From the NCBI RefSeq assembly GCF_046115515.1, contig NZ_CP175953.1: 64,000 bases of DNA, one strand, 5' to 3'. The position numbers and the translations under genes were made by a program. The notes below the pieces were generated by a model. That model worked only from the letters and a program-made list of their open reading frames with translations. It did no database searches and was not told where the DNA came from. This document shows positions 1 to 8,397 of the stretch, in pieces (position 1 is the stretch's first letter; each line of letters starts with the position of its first letter). The DNA comes from Gracilimonas sp017641085 (GTDB lineage: Bacteria > Bacteroidota > Rhodothermia > Balneolales > Balneolaceae).

Positions 1-197
1 TCGCTTGGGTAGCGCATACTGAAGCCTCCTTCAGGGTTGTTGCGCACATCCGGCTTTCCAATGGTTCCGTAATTTGTGATAGACAGGCCGATAGTCCCAA
101 CATTGGTTTCGGCTCTTTCGAATGATGCCTGCGCGTAAAGATTTGCGGCAAATAAAGTTAGGAAAAAAGCGGTTAATCCTGCTCGGATAATTCTCAT
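1..197 (-). CDS. Secreted protein, N-terminal fragment
   Basis: Only the first 65 codons lie in the window; the gene runs off the left edge. It starts at the ATG whose complement is at 195-197. The N-terminus is a clear signal peptide, with a hydrophobic stretch around residues 7-19 and a likely cleavage after the Ala-Gln-Ala near residue 22. The visible mature part includes NVGTIGLSITNYGTIGKPD, a Gly-rich opening that suggests a large exported or surface protein. I do not recognise the family. It lies downstream of the arsenosugar genes on the same strand, separated by about 90 bases, so co-transcription is possible but not shown. Confidence 0.7.
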   Translation of the reverse strand, partial: MRIIRAGLTAFFLTLFAANLYAQASFERAETNVGTIGLSITNYGTIGKPDVRNNPEGGFSMRYPS

Positions 198-287
198 ATA
201 GATTACTAACGGGGTTTTATTTGGGGCCGGTAAATATAGCGATAATGGGGGCCAACCTCTGTGATTACCCTACCTCTTAACACTAAC

Positions 288-983
288 TTAATATGACGAG
301 CCCATCATAAACGATTTATAAAAGTGTGCTATTACCTCTTGGCTAACCTTCAAATAAAAGAGGACCACTATAATAGCAAAAATGAACTGTAATCTGAAAA
401 CCCCAAACCGTTGATATTTCCTTGCCGAGGTAACAACCGTCTTTTTAATGATCACAAATTGTGCGCGACTTTTAAGCCGGCTCACGATCTCCTGATCTTC
501 CATAACCAGCAATTTATGATCAAACCCTCCTATTCTTGAGAAAAGCGCTTTTCTGACAAACAAACTCTGATCGCCAAACCTGAAAAAGTTGAGGTCGAAA
601 CGGGTAAACCAACTGTAAATTCTCAGCGCCGGATGGTGGTCATCAAAGGCCAGGCGGAAGCAACCGCAATCAAATCCGGCTTGTATTTTTTTTGTGATAT
701 CGGCAATAAATGTCGGAGGTGGTGTAGTGTCGGCATGAAGGAAATAAAGCCATTCCCCCCGGGCCTTTTCAGCCCCAAAATTCATTTGATTTGCCCGGCC
801 TCTTAAGGGGCTTCTCACTACTTTCGCTCCCTTTTTTACTGCCACTTTAACTGTATTGTCCGAACTGCCTCCATCAACCACAAGAATTTCCGCCTCCTGC
901 CCCTCACTGTGTTTCCTCAAAAAAGAAAGCAGCTCGCCAATCTTGGCCTCTTCATTATAAGCCGGAATAATAATGCTGATCAT
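288..983 (-). CDS. Glycosyltransferase family 2, rSAM-associated (TIGR04283 type)
   Basis: The 231-residue protein starts as a classic GT-A glycosyltransferase (SIIIPAYNEEAKIGELLSFL). It has the nucleotide-sugar site VVDGGSSDNT near residue 36, a DxD-like FLHADTTPP near residue 81, and a C-terminal hydrophobic segment around residues 195-213. Length and motifs fit the TIGR04283 family, whose members sit beside ArsS in arsenosugar clusters. It is the last of four minus-strand genes (peroxidase-like, ArsS, TIGR04282 transferase, this gene) and begins about 30 bases after its upstream neighbour. The role in adding or building the sugar part of arsenosugars is inferred from this context; the sugar donor cannot be read from the sequence. 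Confidence 0.85.
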   Translation of the reverse strand: MISIIIPAYNEEAKIGELLSFLRKHSEGQEAEILVVDGGSSDNTVKVAVKKGAKVVRSPLRGRANQMNFGAEKARGEWLYFLHADTTPPPTFIADITKKIQAGFDCGCFRLAFDDHHPALRIYSWFTRFDLNFFRFGDQSLFVRKALFSRIGGFDHKLLVMEDQEIVSRLKSRAQFVIIKKTVVTSARKYQRFGVFRLQFIFAIIVVLFYLKVSQEVIAHFYKSFMMGSSY

Positions 984-1012
984 TTACTCTATACTCTTTT
1001 TGGACCGGATAC

Positions 1013-1627
1013 TTACAAACCGGACTTAACTCTATTCCAGTCTTCGATGGTATCTACATCGTTTAATTCTTTCAGCGTGGTGTGATTTGACCCAATATCC
1101 CGAATTTTTTCAACTGTTTTCTGAAATACAGAGCCCGTACTCCATTCGATTTCTTCAAAAACTTCCGGGTGGTAGCTTCGCATGCCTAACAGATAATACC
1201 CTCCATCCTCAGCCGGTCCGATTACAAATTCATGTTTTTCCAGCTCCTGAAAAGCCTGCTGAATAATGTCAGAAGTAAGCTCTGCACAATCACTGCCAAT
1301 GATTACCACTTTTTGGAAAGACTCTTTTAAAAAAGATTCCTGAAAAGCATTCGACATCCTCTTTCCCAGGTTTTCCCCTGACTGAAGCTGCTTTTTAAAA
1401 TCACCGCCTTCCCAAATGTCCTTTTCCGCGATGAACCGGGAATACCATACTTCTTTGGCCACTTCTAAATTACGGGTTTGCTCAAAGGTCCAGCCTAACA
1501 ATTTCTGATATACCTTAAGTGCCTTCTCATCTCCGATTGTAGCTGCCAGCCGGGTTTTTGTTTTCCCGGCCTCCTCGTTCTTCACGAAGATGATCAGCTT
1601 TTCCCTCGTTCTTCCTTCCTTGTTCAA
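1013..1627 (-). CDS. rSAM-associated transferase 1 (TIGR04282/DUF2064), arsenosugar cluster
   Basis: The protein has the family's N-terminal motif EKLIIFVKNEEAGKTKTRLA, the middle motif VVIIGSDCAELT, and the C-terminal EDGGYYLLGM and LNDVDTIEDW. This is the TIGR04282 nucleotidyltransferase-like fold, linked to ArsS in many genomes. The start is uncertain. The first ATG (1690) would overlap arsS by 46 bases and add about 21 residues unlike the family. A TTG at 1625-1627 lies 17 bases after the arsS stop, has AAGGA just upstream, and places the conserved motif seven residues in, so I prefer it. Translational coupling to arsS is likely. Confidence 0.8.
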   Translation of the reverse strand: MNKEGRTREKLIIFVKNEEAGKTKTRLAATIGDEKALKVYQKLLGWTFEQTRNLEVAKEVWYSRFIAEKDIWEGGDFKKQLQSGENLGKRMSNAFQESFLKESFQKVVIIGSDCAELTSDIIQQAFQELEKHEFVIGPAEDGGYYLLGMRSYHPEVFEEIEWSTGSVFQKTVEKIRDIGSNHTTLKELNDVDTIEDWNRVKSGL

Positions 1628-1644
1628 TGTTCCTTGATGGGTGT

Positions 1645-2691
1645 TCAAGTAGTCGCGCCCCCACAACTGCTGCCTGCTCCGGCTGTGCATCCAAAACAGT
1701 GCTGGTTGATCTTAATTTCCCTGTTATTTAACGATTCAAGATCAAAGTCTTTGATGTGTTGAACACTGTCTTCATGGGTTTCCATATCAAGCATTTGGTT
1801 GAAATCGCAATCAAACAGGCGGCCGTCCCAGCCAATGGAAATGGTATTGCGGCACATCACCCCGGCTGCAGCTGCCGGATTGAATGACTCAATCAGCTTT
1901 TCCATGTACTCTTCCAGGTTACCTGACATCAGCAGAAAATTGAGGAATCGGCTGATGGGTAAATTGGTAATCGTAAAAAGGTCATTGAATACGATGTCAT
2001 GCTTTCTCTTAAGCTCTTTCTTAAACTCCTGTTTAATTTCTTCCTGATCTCCCGGCAAAAAAGCCCCCACCGGATTATAAACCAGGTTCAACATTAACCC
2101 GGTATTTTCGTCTCCATAACCGATTTCATTCAGCCTTTTCAACGCTTTGATAGACTTATCGTACGTGCCTTCTCCCCGCTGGCGATCAGTTCGTGATTTA
2201 CTGTAGAAAGGGAGCGAACAGGTGACTTCCACACCATGCTTCTTAAAAAACTCGGGGAGGTCGCTGAATTTATTGGTAGTGAGGATGGTAAGATTTGATC
2301 TTACAATAACATGTTTCCCTAGCTTTGAAACTTCCTCCACAAACCACCGGAAATGCGGGTTCATTTCGGGAGCTCCTCCGGTCAGGTCCACCGTATCAAT
2401 GTCGGTTCCCTTCAGCGCTTCAAGACAATGCTCAAAGGTCTCCTTCGTCATGATTTCCTGCCGATCGGGACCGGCATCCACATGGCAATGCTTGCAGGTC
2501 ATGTTACACATGTAGCCCACATTCATCTGAAAAATATCGATCCCTGTAGGTTTCAGCGGGAATAATCCAATCGGATCAATTTTATCCCTGAACTTCGGCA
2601 GGGATTTAATCTTTTCGTTGTGATTGTTAATGATATCGAGTTGAACGCTGGGCTTGGCCAACTCATGAGATTCTGCCAATAAGCTTTTCAT
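1645..2691 (-). CDS. arsS: Arsenosugar biosynthesis radical SAM protein ArsS
   Basis: This is a radical SAM enzyme of about 348 residues. The 4Fe-4S motif is CX3CX2C (CNMTCKHC, about residues 62-69), followed by the SAM-binding motif DLTGGAPEMNP. The C-terminus carries the family signature HCFGCTAGAGSSCGG. ArsS proteins act after arsenic methylation, transferring the 5'-deoxyadenosyl group to dimethylarsinite in arsenosugar synthesis. The start is the ATG at 2689-2691, because AAGGAAG precedes it by four bases; an upstream ATG at 2754 would add 21 residues with no family match. The arsenic methyltransferase ArsM that supplies the substrate is not in this window. Confidence 0.9.
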   Translation of the reverse strand: MKSLLAESHELAKPSVQLDIINNHNEKIKSLPKFRDKIDPIGLFPLKPTGIDIFQMNVGYMCNMTCKHCHVDAGPDRQEIMTKETFEHCLEALKGTDIDTVDLTGGAPEMNPHFRWFVEEVSKLGKHVIVRSNLTILTTNKFSDLPEFFKKHGVEVTCSLPFYSKSRTDRQRGEGTYDKSIKALKRLNEIGYGDENTGLMLNLVYNPVGAFLPGDQEEIKQEFKKELKRKHDIVFNDLFTITNLPISRFLNFLLMSGNLEEYMEKLIESFNPAAAAGVMCRNTISIGWDGRLFDCDFNQMLDMETHEDSVQHIKDFDLESLNNREIKINQHCFGCTAGAGSSCGGATT

Positions 2692-2774
2692 AAAACTTCC
2701 TTCTGTTATAATATAATATGAGTCATCAGCCCGGAGGAAATAGGGCTGAATCATTCTAACTCTGCTAAATAAAA

Positions 2775-3110
2775 TTACATGGAAAGGTCTTTCACCTTAT
2801 TCATCATTTGCACGCCATGTACGAGCGATGAACCACCGCGAATGGCTGCCGCAACGTGTACGGCTTCCATCATCTGCTCTTCACTGGCCCCTTTTTCGAG
2901 GCTGTCGGTAGTGTAGGCATCAATGCAATATGGGCATTGAACCGTGTGGGCAACGGCAAGTGCAATCAGGGCTTTTTCTCTTTTTGACAGGGCGCCTTCT
3001 TCAAAAACCTCACCGTAGTATTCAAAAAATTTATTCCCCAGTTTTTCCTGGAATTCTGTGATATCGCCAAACTTTTTCAGGTCTTCTGCTTTGTAATAAG
3101 GATTGTCCAT
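2775..3110 (-). CDS. Arsenosugar-associated AhpD/CMD-like peroxidase protein
   Basis: The 111-residue protein belongs to the carboxymuconolactone decarboxylase/AhpD superfamily. The core is EKALIALAVAHTVQCPYC, followed by IDAYT and a second helix rich in Ala and Gly. The redox pair is the CPYC motif around residues 59-62. It matches the small peroxidase-like protein regularly found at the head of arsenosugar clusters, and here it is the first gene upstream of arsS on the same strand, with about 80 bases between them. A thiol redox role in the pathway is inferred; no substrate is known to me. It is transcribed divergently from the gene at 3296. Confidence 0.85.
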   Translation of the reverse strand: MDNPYYKAEDLKKFGDITEFQEKLGNKFFEYYGEVFEEGALSKREKALIALAVAHTVQCPYCIDAYTTDSLEKGASEEQMMEAVHVAAAIRGGSSLVHGVQMMNKVKDLSM

Positions 3111-3295
3111 AATGCATTGATTTTTTTAATAGTATTGATTTGAGTGAATCAGCTTAGTTATTCTTACGAAATAAATAGATATGAAGATTGATTTGACTGA
3201 ATCGACCCTAAGAAATGATTTATCATGCTAAAATTGAAACAATTTCGCCCTATTTTGTATTTAAGGAGGTAGTAAACATAAATAATCAACCAAAT

Positions 3296-3772
3296 ATGAA
3301 CATTAAGAAACTACTTTCTATCCTAACTATAATTTTCGGAGTAGCTATTACTCTGCCAAACACTGCCCAGGCCCAAGCAAACGGTGAAGGCGGAAATCTC
3401 GGGCTGGGTGTAATGCTGGGAGAACCGACCGGTATCTCCATTAAGGCGTGGAACAATTCCAAGTCTGCTTTTGGCTTTGGTGCTGCCTGGTCTTTTGGCC
3501 GGTATGATGCCATTCACCTGCACAGTGACTACCTGCAGCATTCCTGGCTAAGCGGTGTAGATCAGGGCAGATTGGCTTTTTATTATGGAGTAGGTGCCCG
3601 ACTGGTTTTAGCAGATGAAGCTGCCATTGGTATTCGCGTTCCCCTGGGACTGAATTACCTGGTCGAAGATGCGCCTATTGACTTATTTGTTGAAGCGGTT
3701 CCTATTCTGGATTTAGCTCCCAGCACCGATTTTGATGCTAACGGAGCCATCGGTATCCGCTATTACTTCTAA
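3296..3772 (+). CDS. Small outer-membrane beta-barrel-like protein
   Basis: The 158-residue product has an N-terminal signal peptide (NIKKLLSILTIIFGVAITLP, cleavage likely after AQAQ near residue 27). The mature region has alternating hydrophobic/glycine strands (GLGVMLGEPTGISIKAW, AFGFGAAWSFG) and ends in an aromatic residue after RYY, typical of outer-membrane barrels. I chose the ATG at 3296 because it directly precedes the signal peptide; an upstream ATG at 3215 adds 27 residues that would bury it. AAGGAGG occurs at 3263-3269, too far from this ATG to be a normal ribosome site. Function unknown; it does not belong to the divergent arsenosugar operon. Confidence 0.75.
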   Translation: MNIKKLLSILTIIFGVAITLPNTAQAQANGEGGNLGLGVMLGEPTGISIKAWNNSKSAFGFGAAWSFGRYDAIHLHSDYLQHSWLSGVDQGRLAFYYGVGARLVLADEAAIGIRVPLGLNYLVEDAPIDLFVEAVPILDLAPSTDFDANGAIGIRYYF

Positions 3773-3801
3773 CGAGTAGCTTATCTTAAATTTCAACTGG
3801 C

Positions 3802-4668
3802 TTAACCGGAGGGCAGGGTAATTTCCTGCCCTTCTTTAGCCAGACATACCCTTTCAAAAGAAGACCCGTATAGGTCCTGAATCAACTCTTCTCTTTTTCC
3901 CAGAACGTCATCACTGTTATCCGGGTCATGGTGCGTTAAAAATAGTCTTTTAACATTTACTTCCTTAGCCAGTTCCGTAACGGTTTCCCACGAGGAGTGC
4001 CCCCAGCCAACGCGCTGCTTATAAAGTTTTTTCGAATACTGGGCATCGTGGATAAGCACATCCGCTCCGCGAATGAATTCTTTAAACTCTTCTCTGAATT
4101 GCCGGCTTTTATCGGTATCGTCGTCCATCAATTCATTATCAGGAGCAAAGATGATGGTTCTGTCCTTAACCCTGATCTTATACATAGCTGTTGGAACCGT
4201 ATGAGTTGCCCACATATACTCAACCGAGTATCCGTCAAAATCTCTTTTTCCGGGCTGAAAGGTTTCACAATCTAAATCGGCCTCCAGCATATCTATGGAT
4301 ACCGGGAAAAAGGTGCTGGACATATGGCCTTGCAAAATTTCTTTACATCCAATTTCACCTTGTGGCGGCAGGTAAATCCGAAACCAGTTATCCCCGTTAT
4401 AAAACGGTTTAAAGAAAGGAAAACCTTGCAGATGATCCCAGTGGGGGTGTGTTATAAATACCCGTCCGCGAAGCGAAGATCCCCGACCCTGAAGCTCGTT
4501 TCCGAGGTTTCGAAATCCGGTTCCGGAATCTAAAATCAGCAGCTCGTCATCACCTTTGATCTGAATTTGCACACACGTTGTGTTACCCCCATAACGCATG
4601 TTTTCACTATTAGCGCAAGGTGTAGAACCTCGGACACCCCAAAATTTTATATGTATTGAGCCTTTCAA
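3802..4668 (-). CDS. MBL-fold hydrolase, FWGVRGS family
   Basis: This 288-residue metallo-beta-lactamase-fold hydrolase opens with the marker motif KFWGVRGSTPCA. The metal-binding motif is ITHPHWDHLQG near residue 92, followed by further ligands in FAPDNE, HDAQY and LTHHDPDNSDD. The family includes cyclic-nucleotide phosphodiesterase-like and other phosphoesterase members; the substrate here is not evident. The start is TTG (complement at 4666-4668): no ATG lies before the FWGVRGS motif, and an AGAGGTG precedes the TTG. Upstream there is only a short gap to the DUF349 gene on the same strand. Confidence 0.85.
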   Translation of the reverse strand: MKGSIHIKFWGVRGSTPCANSENMRYGGNTTCVQIQIKGDDELLILDSGTGFRNLGNELQGRGSSLRGRVFITHPHWDHLQGFPFFKPFYNGDNWFRIYLPPQGEIGCKEILQGHMSSTFFPVSIDMLEADLDCETFQPGKRDFDGYSVEYMWATHTVPTAMYKIRVKDRTIIFAPDNELMDDDTDKSRQFREEFKEFIRGADVLIHDAQYSKKLYKQRVGWGHSSWETVTELAKEVNVKRLFLTHHDPDNSDDVLGKREELIQDLYGSSFERVCLAKEGQEITLPSG

Positions 4669-4850
4669 ATTACTTATACACCTCTGCTTACCTATCTATA
4701 CATGTTCAATCGTGCACCCCTTAATATGTGTAAATCGAACGGTATTTTCTTCCCTGTTAATGTTTTCTAAAACTAAATGAATGCAGGATAATCAGTTAGA
4801 ATCCAACGCCCAACATTGTATAAAAATATTAAACAAACGGAAAGCGCTTG

Positions 4851-6878
4851 TTATTCTTCTTCGTCGCTGTCTCCGGTTCGTTTAAGCTGGTCGATTTCTT
4901 TATTGATTTCTTTTAGCCGTTCTTCTTTCTCAGCGATTGAGTTTTCGGCTTTATCAATTTTTTCCTGAAGCTCATCCTTCAAGGCATTTCCCCGGTTGGT
5001 TGGCTTGAAATAAGTTTTAGCTTCTTGGTACTGGATCATTTCACTTTCCAGTTTAGAAACATCTTTTTTGAGCTTGTCCCGCTCTTTCTGGAGCTTGATA
5101 ATGTCTTTTCGGGTATCCGGATCAATTCCCTGGTTAGCCAGCTTTTTCTCCATTCCAAGATCGGATCCCAGCGCGCGATAGCGATCATAAATTACATCAC
5201 ACGCTTCCCGATACTGCTTCCAGATCTTGTTCTTCATTTTAATGGGAACGTAGCCAATGTCTTTAAAGTCCTGCTGCAACTTCTTGGCTTCCTGAACAGC
5301 CAGTGCGGGATCGTCGTGCTTGCCTAACTCTTTCAGCTTTTCAAGAATTTCCTGTTTTTTCTCCAGGTTTTCCTTCTGGTCTTTTCGCTCTCCTTTGAAA
5401 GCTTCCCGGCGGCGATCATAAAACACATCCATCGCGCCTTTAAACTTCTTCCAGATTTTAGAAGATTGTTTTCTGGGAACCGGACCAATTTTCTTCCACC
5501 GGCTCATCAGGCTTTGCATTTTCTGGTGGCCAGCATCAAAGTCGTCAGTGTCTTTGGCTTCTTCCGCTTCTTTAATCAGTTCGTATTTCTTTTCGAGATT
5601 GGCCTCTTCCTGTTCACGCAGCTTATCAATGTTATCCGACTTCATCTCATTGAATTTGTCGGTGGCTGCTTTAAACAGATCCCACATCTCATTTTCATCT
5701 TTCTGCGGGAGGTTACCTGCGTTTTTCCAGGCTTTGTGAAGCTTATTCACCTTACGGGCAGCTTTTGCAATATTTTCCTGATCAACCAACGCTTCGGCTT
5801 CTTTCACCAATTTCTTTTTCTTAGAAAGGGCTCTCTCAATCTGTTCGCGGTATTCTTTATCAACTTTGAAGCGAACTTCGTTGAATGTATCCTGCACAGC
5901 GTTGAACCGATCCCAGAGCGGCTGATTTTTCTCGGAAGGCACACGCCCCACCTTTCTCCACTGAGAAATCAACTTATTAAACTGATCTTCTAATTCTTCA
6001 AAGTCAGGAGTATTCTCATTGAGCTTTTGAGTGAGCGCATCCATTTTATCAAGCAGAAGCAGCTTCAGCTCTAAATTCTCTTCTTCTTTCTGAAGTTTCT
6101 TCACGAGCCGATCTACTTTATGATCTTCAAACTCGTCCATCAATTCTTTAAAGCGCTTATCTAAAGCTTCGGCTTCGCCTTGTGGCAGCAGCTTAATGTT
6201 TTCCCACTGGCCTTTAATTTTGCCCACCTCTTTGGTTGCCGTCCAGTTTTCCTCATTTATAATGTCGGACAGGGACTTCAGCAGCTCTTTTTTCTTAGCA
6301 AGATTTTCTTCTTTCTTGCGGTTCAGCTCTTCGTAATGCTCTTTTTTCTTCTGCTCAAAGTTATCCCGCAGCTCCTGGAATTCATCAATTAGCTGACTGG
6401 CCTTTTCACTGGTGGACTTAGGTCCTTCTGTAACATTCTGGGCAAGATTAGCCAGTTCTGTGGTAACAAAGGCCCAGTCTGTCTGTACCACCAGTTCTTT
6501 AGCCCGCTCTACAATCTCAGCATAAAACGACTCGGCATCCTCAGCAGTCTCTTCACTTTCTTCCTCAGCTACTTCTGCCTCTGCTTCATCTTCCTCTGTC
6601 ACCTCATCAGCCTCCGAATCCGGCGCAGCTTCTGATTCCGGCTCACCCGTTTCCTCTGCTTCATCAACGGTCTCTGAATCTTCGGCAGGCGTCTCTTCTT
6701 CGGCTGTATTCTCCGGCTTTTCTACCGGCTCGGCTTCTTCTTCTTTTGGAGGCGCAGCCTGCTCCTCATTATCAACTGAAGTTTCTTCTTCGGAAGTAGC
6801 TTCTTCAGCACTGTTTTCAAGTTCGTCTTTCTCGGTCTCTTTTTCAGAGTTTGCGTTTTGTTGCTCCAGGTTCTCCAC
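4851..6878 (-). CDS. DUF349 repeat protein with acidic N-terminus
   Basis: The 675-residue protein begins with about 110 residues of almost pure Glu/Ala/Asp/Thr/Ser, then carries at least five helical DUF349 repeats. They are recognisable by the recurring pattern W-K-x-x-G-x-[VL]-P followed by LWxxF, for example QWRKVGRVPSEKNQPLWDRF and RWKKIGPVPRKQSSKIWKKF. It ends in a coiled coil from about residue 590. There is no signal peptide, so it is probably cytoplasmic. The start is GTG (complement at 6876-6878), supported by AAGGAAGG five bases upstream. DUF349 proteins are common in Bacteroidota, but their role is not established. Confidence 0.9.
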   Translation of the reverse strand: MENLEQQNANSEKETEKDELENSAEEATSEEETSVDNEEQAAPPKEEEAEPVEKPENTAEEETPAEDSETVDEAEETGEPESEAAPDSEADEVTEEDEAEAEVAEEESEETAEDAESFYAEIVERAKELVVQTDWAFVTTELANLAQNVTEGPKSTSEKASQLIDEFQELRDNFEQKKKEHYEELNRKKEENLAKKKELLKSLSDIINEENWTATKEVGKIKGQWENIKLLPQGEAEALDKRFKELMDEFEDHKVDRLVKKLQKEEENLELKLLLLDKMDALTQKLNENTPDFEELEDQFNKLISQWRKVGRVPSEKNQPLWDRFNAVQDTFNEVRFKVDKEYREQIERALSKKKKLVKEAEALVDQENIAKAARKVNKLHKAWKNAGNLPQKDENEMWDLFKAATDKFNEMKSDNIDKLREQEEANLEKKYELIKEAEEAKDTDDFDAGHQKMQSLMSRWKKIGPVPRKQSSKIWKKFKGAMDVFYDRRREAFKGERKDQKENLEKKQEILEKLKELGKHDDPALAVQEAKKLQQDFKDIGYVPIKMKNKIWKQYREACDVIYDRYRALGSDLGMEKKLANQGIDPDTRKDIIKLQKERDKLKKDVSKLESEMIQYQEAKTYFKPTNRGNALKDELQEKIDKAENSIAEKEERLKEINKEIDQLKRTGDSDEEE

Positions 6879-7039
6879 AGTAACCTTCCTTTCCTCGTAG
6901 GTCTTTTGATTAACGGCTCGTAGCCTTCTTGCTTAGATTAGTTAAGATAATATATCTGCCTAATCTTTGGCAATATAAAGCAAAAGTCCGGCAAAGTATT
7001 TCAGATCAAACAGATAAGCAGGAAAACTTTGAACAAACG

Positions 7040-7215
7040 AAAATGATTGATGCGTTTTGCAGAGTTGATGATTTGCGAATGATCGAAAGACCGATTTACG
7101 ATTTTTGAAACAGTCTTGGCATCTGAGTAACTGCAAGCAACGCTCAAAGGACCTTCGGACGCTTTGAGGTGCCATGAAAAATCTGCAATCAAAAATCGAT
7201 CATTCAACAATCATT
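7040..7215. repeat. Intergenic inverted-repeat element, GATTTTTGATT-type words
   Basis: The DUF349-mscS gap holds two arms of similar words in inverse order. AATGATTGATG near 7040 pairs with CAACAATCATT at 7205-7215. GAATGATCGA at 7077-7086 is the exact reverse complement of TCGATCATTC near 7197-7206. Runs like ACGATTTTTG are matched by CAATCAAAAATC. In the centre, CTCAAAG (7143-7149) and CTTTGAG (7162-7168) form a small hairpin. Open frames here are low-complexity and do not look coding. The right arm extends a few bases into the 3' end of mscS. Confidence 0.5.
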
Positions 7216-8032
7216 CCTTTTCCTGGAATACGTGGATGTCGCGCTGAGGGAATGGAATTTCGATCCCTTCTTTATCCAACTCTTCTTTTATTTTTTCGAG
7301 ATTATCCCAGAAAAAGCCCCAATAATTTTCGGTTTTAGTCCAGGCGCGGGCAGATAGATCCAGCGAACTGTCTCCAAGGTTTGTGAGCACAACAACCGGA
7401 GCCGGGTCTTGCAAAACTCGTTCATCTTCATTCAGCACCCGCAAAATAACTTCACGTGCTTTTTTTACATCCGAACTGTAGCCGATGCCAACCGGGAAAA
7501 CAGCACGCCGGGTTTCTTTGGCTGAGTAATTGGTTACGGGAGAATTGGCAAGCTGCCCGTTCGGAATTACAATAAGCTGATTATTGGGGGTTTGAAGATG
7601 CGTATGCAGAATATCAATCTTTTCAACAGTCCCCGACTCGCTTCCTCTTTCAATAAAATCGCCCACTTTAAACGGCTTAAAGAACAAGATCAACACTCCA
7701 CCTGCGAAATTCGATAAACTGCCCTGCAGTGCTAACCCCACCGCTAAACCGGCCGCACCCAACACGGCAATAAAAGACGTCATTTCTATGCCCAGCATAC
7801 CCAGCGCGGAAATATAAACCATGACCTTGAGCAACATGGAAATAAGGCTTCGCAAAAAAGAAACCAGAGCCTCATCCACGCTACTTCGATTCAATACTTT
7901 GGTGGCTCCTTTCACAATAAACTTCACAATCCATAGCCCGATTACCAGAGTCGCAACCGCGGCAAGCAACTTTGGACCGAAAGTGGTCACGAGATTCATG
8001 ATGTCTTCTGTGGTAATGTTAAAATTGTCCAT
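7211..8032 (-). CDS. mscS: Small-conductance mechanosensitive channel, MscS family
   Basis: The 273-residue length fits the short MscS type. There are three membrane segments: about residues 15-40, 60-85, and the pore helix TM3 with its Gly/Ala pattern (AAGLAVGLALQGSLSNFAGG). After it come the family motif FFKPFKVGDFIE and the beta domain with PNNQLIVIPNGQLANSPVTNYS, then the alpha-beta domain. The channel opens on membrane tension during hypo-osmotic shock. ATG start at 8030-8032. It is followed downstream by the DUF349 gene on the same strand, separated by a repeat element. Confidence 0.93.
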   Translation of the reverse strand: MDNFNITTEDIMNLVTTFGPKLLAAVATLVIGLWIVKFIVKGATKVLNRSSVDEALVSFLRSLISMLLKVMVYISALGMLGIEMTSFIAVLGAAGLAVGLALQGSLSNFAGGVLILFFKPFKVGDFIERGSESGTVEKIDILHTHLQTPNNQLIVIPNGQLANSPVTNYSAKETRRAVFPVGIGYSSDVKKAREVILRVLNEDERVLQDPAPVVVLTNLGDSSLDLSARAWTKTENYWGFFWDNLEKIKEELDKEGIEIPFPQRDIHVFQEKE

Positions 8033-8111
8033 GCTTATTTTTATGATCTTTAATTTTTAATGAAGTGAATATCCTTAAAAATTCACTTACAGTCAGGTTT
8101 TGATATACATA

Positions 8112-8139
8112 TAAAAAAGGGAAGGCGTTAACCTTCCCT
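8112..8139 (-). terminator. Rho-independent terminator of csbD
   Basis: GGGAAGG at 8119-8125 and CCTTCCC at 8132-8138 form a perfect 7-bp stem with a 6-base loop. Read on the minus strand the hairpin is followed by a run of six T, just past the csbD stop codon. Confidence 0.85.
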
Positions 8140-8161
8140 TCAAGCTACTATGCGATTCTTT

Positions 8162-8347
8162 TCAGAGCTCTGCTATTTCTTTCTTGATCTCGTCTTTCGT
8201 TTTACCAAGTTTGCCTTGAAGACGGCCCAAAAGCTCATCTTCTTTACCCTCGGTAAAAGCGAGATCATCATCAGTCAGCTCTGAATACTTCTGCTTTAAT
8301 TTTCCTTTTACTTCGTTCCATGTTCCTTTAATGGTTAAATCATTCAT
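8162..8347 (-). CDS. CsbD family stress protein
   Basis: The 61-residue protein is a complete CsbD-like sequence (IKGTWNEVKGKLKQKYSELT at the N-terminus, then GKLGKTKDEIKKEI). CsbD proteins are small, soluble, highly expressed general-stress proteins of unknown mechanism. A strong ribosome site, AGGAGAG, lies seven bases before the ATG, which fits high expression. It has its own terminator, so it is probably a single-gene unit. It sits next to the Dps gene on the same strand, and both are typical of stationary-phase or osmotic stress. Confidence 0.92.
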   Translation of the reverse strand: MNDLTIKGTWNEVKGKLKQKYSELTDDDLAFTEGKEDELLGRLQGKLGKTKDEIKKEIAEL

Positions 8348-8397
8348 GGGATCTCTCCTGTTTATTTAGTTAAAATTCGTGGTGTAGGATAACTGCT

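Noticed and set aside
3263..3269. AAGGAGG as ribosome site for the gene at 3296
   Set aside because: It lies about 26 bases before the ATG, too far for normal initiation; it may belong to an unused upstream frame.
6960..7210. Two overlapping minus-strand frames of about 70 residues after mscS
   Set aside because: They lie wholly in the repeat element, have low-complexity content and no family resemblance.
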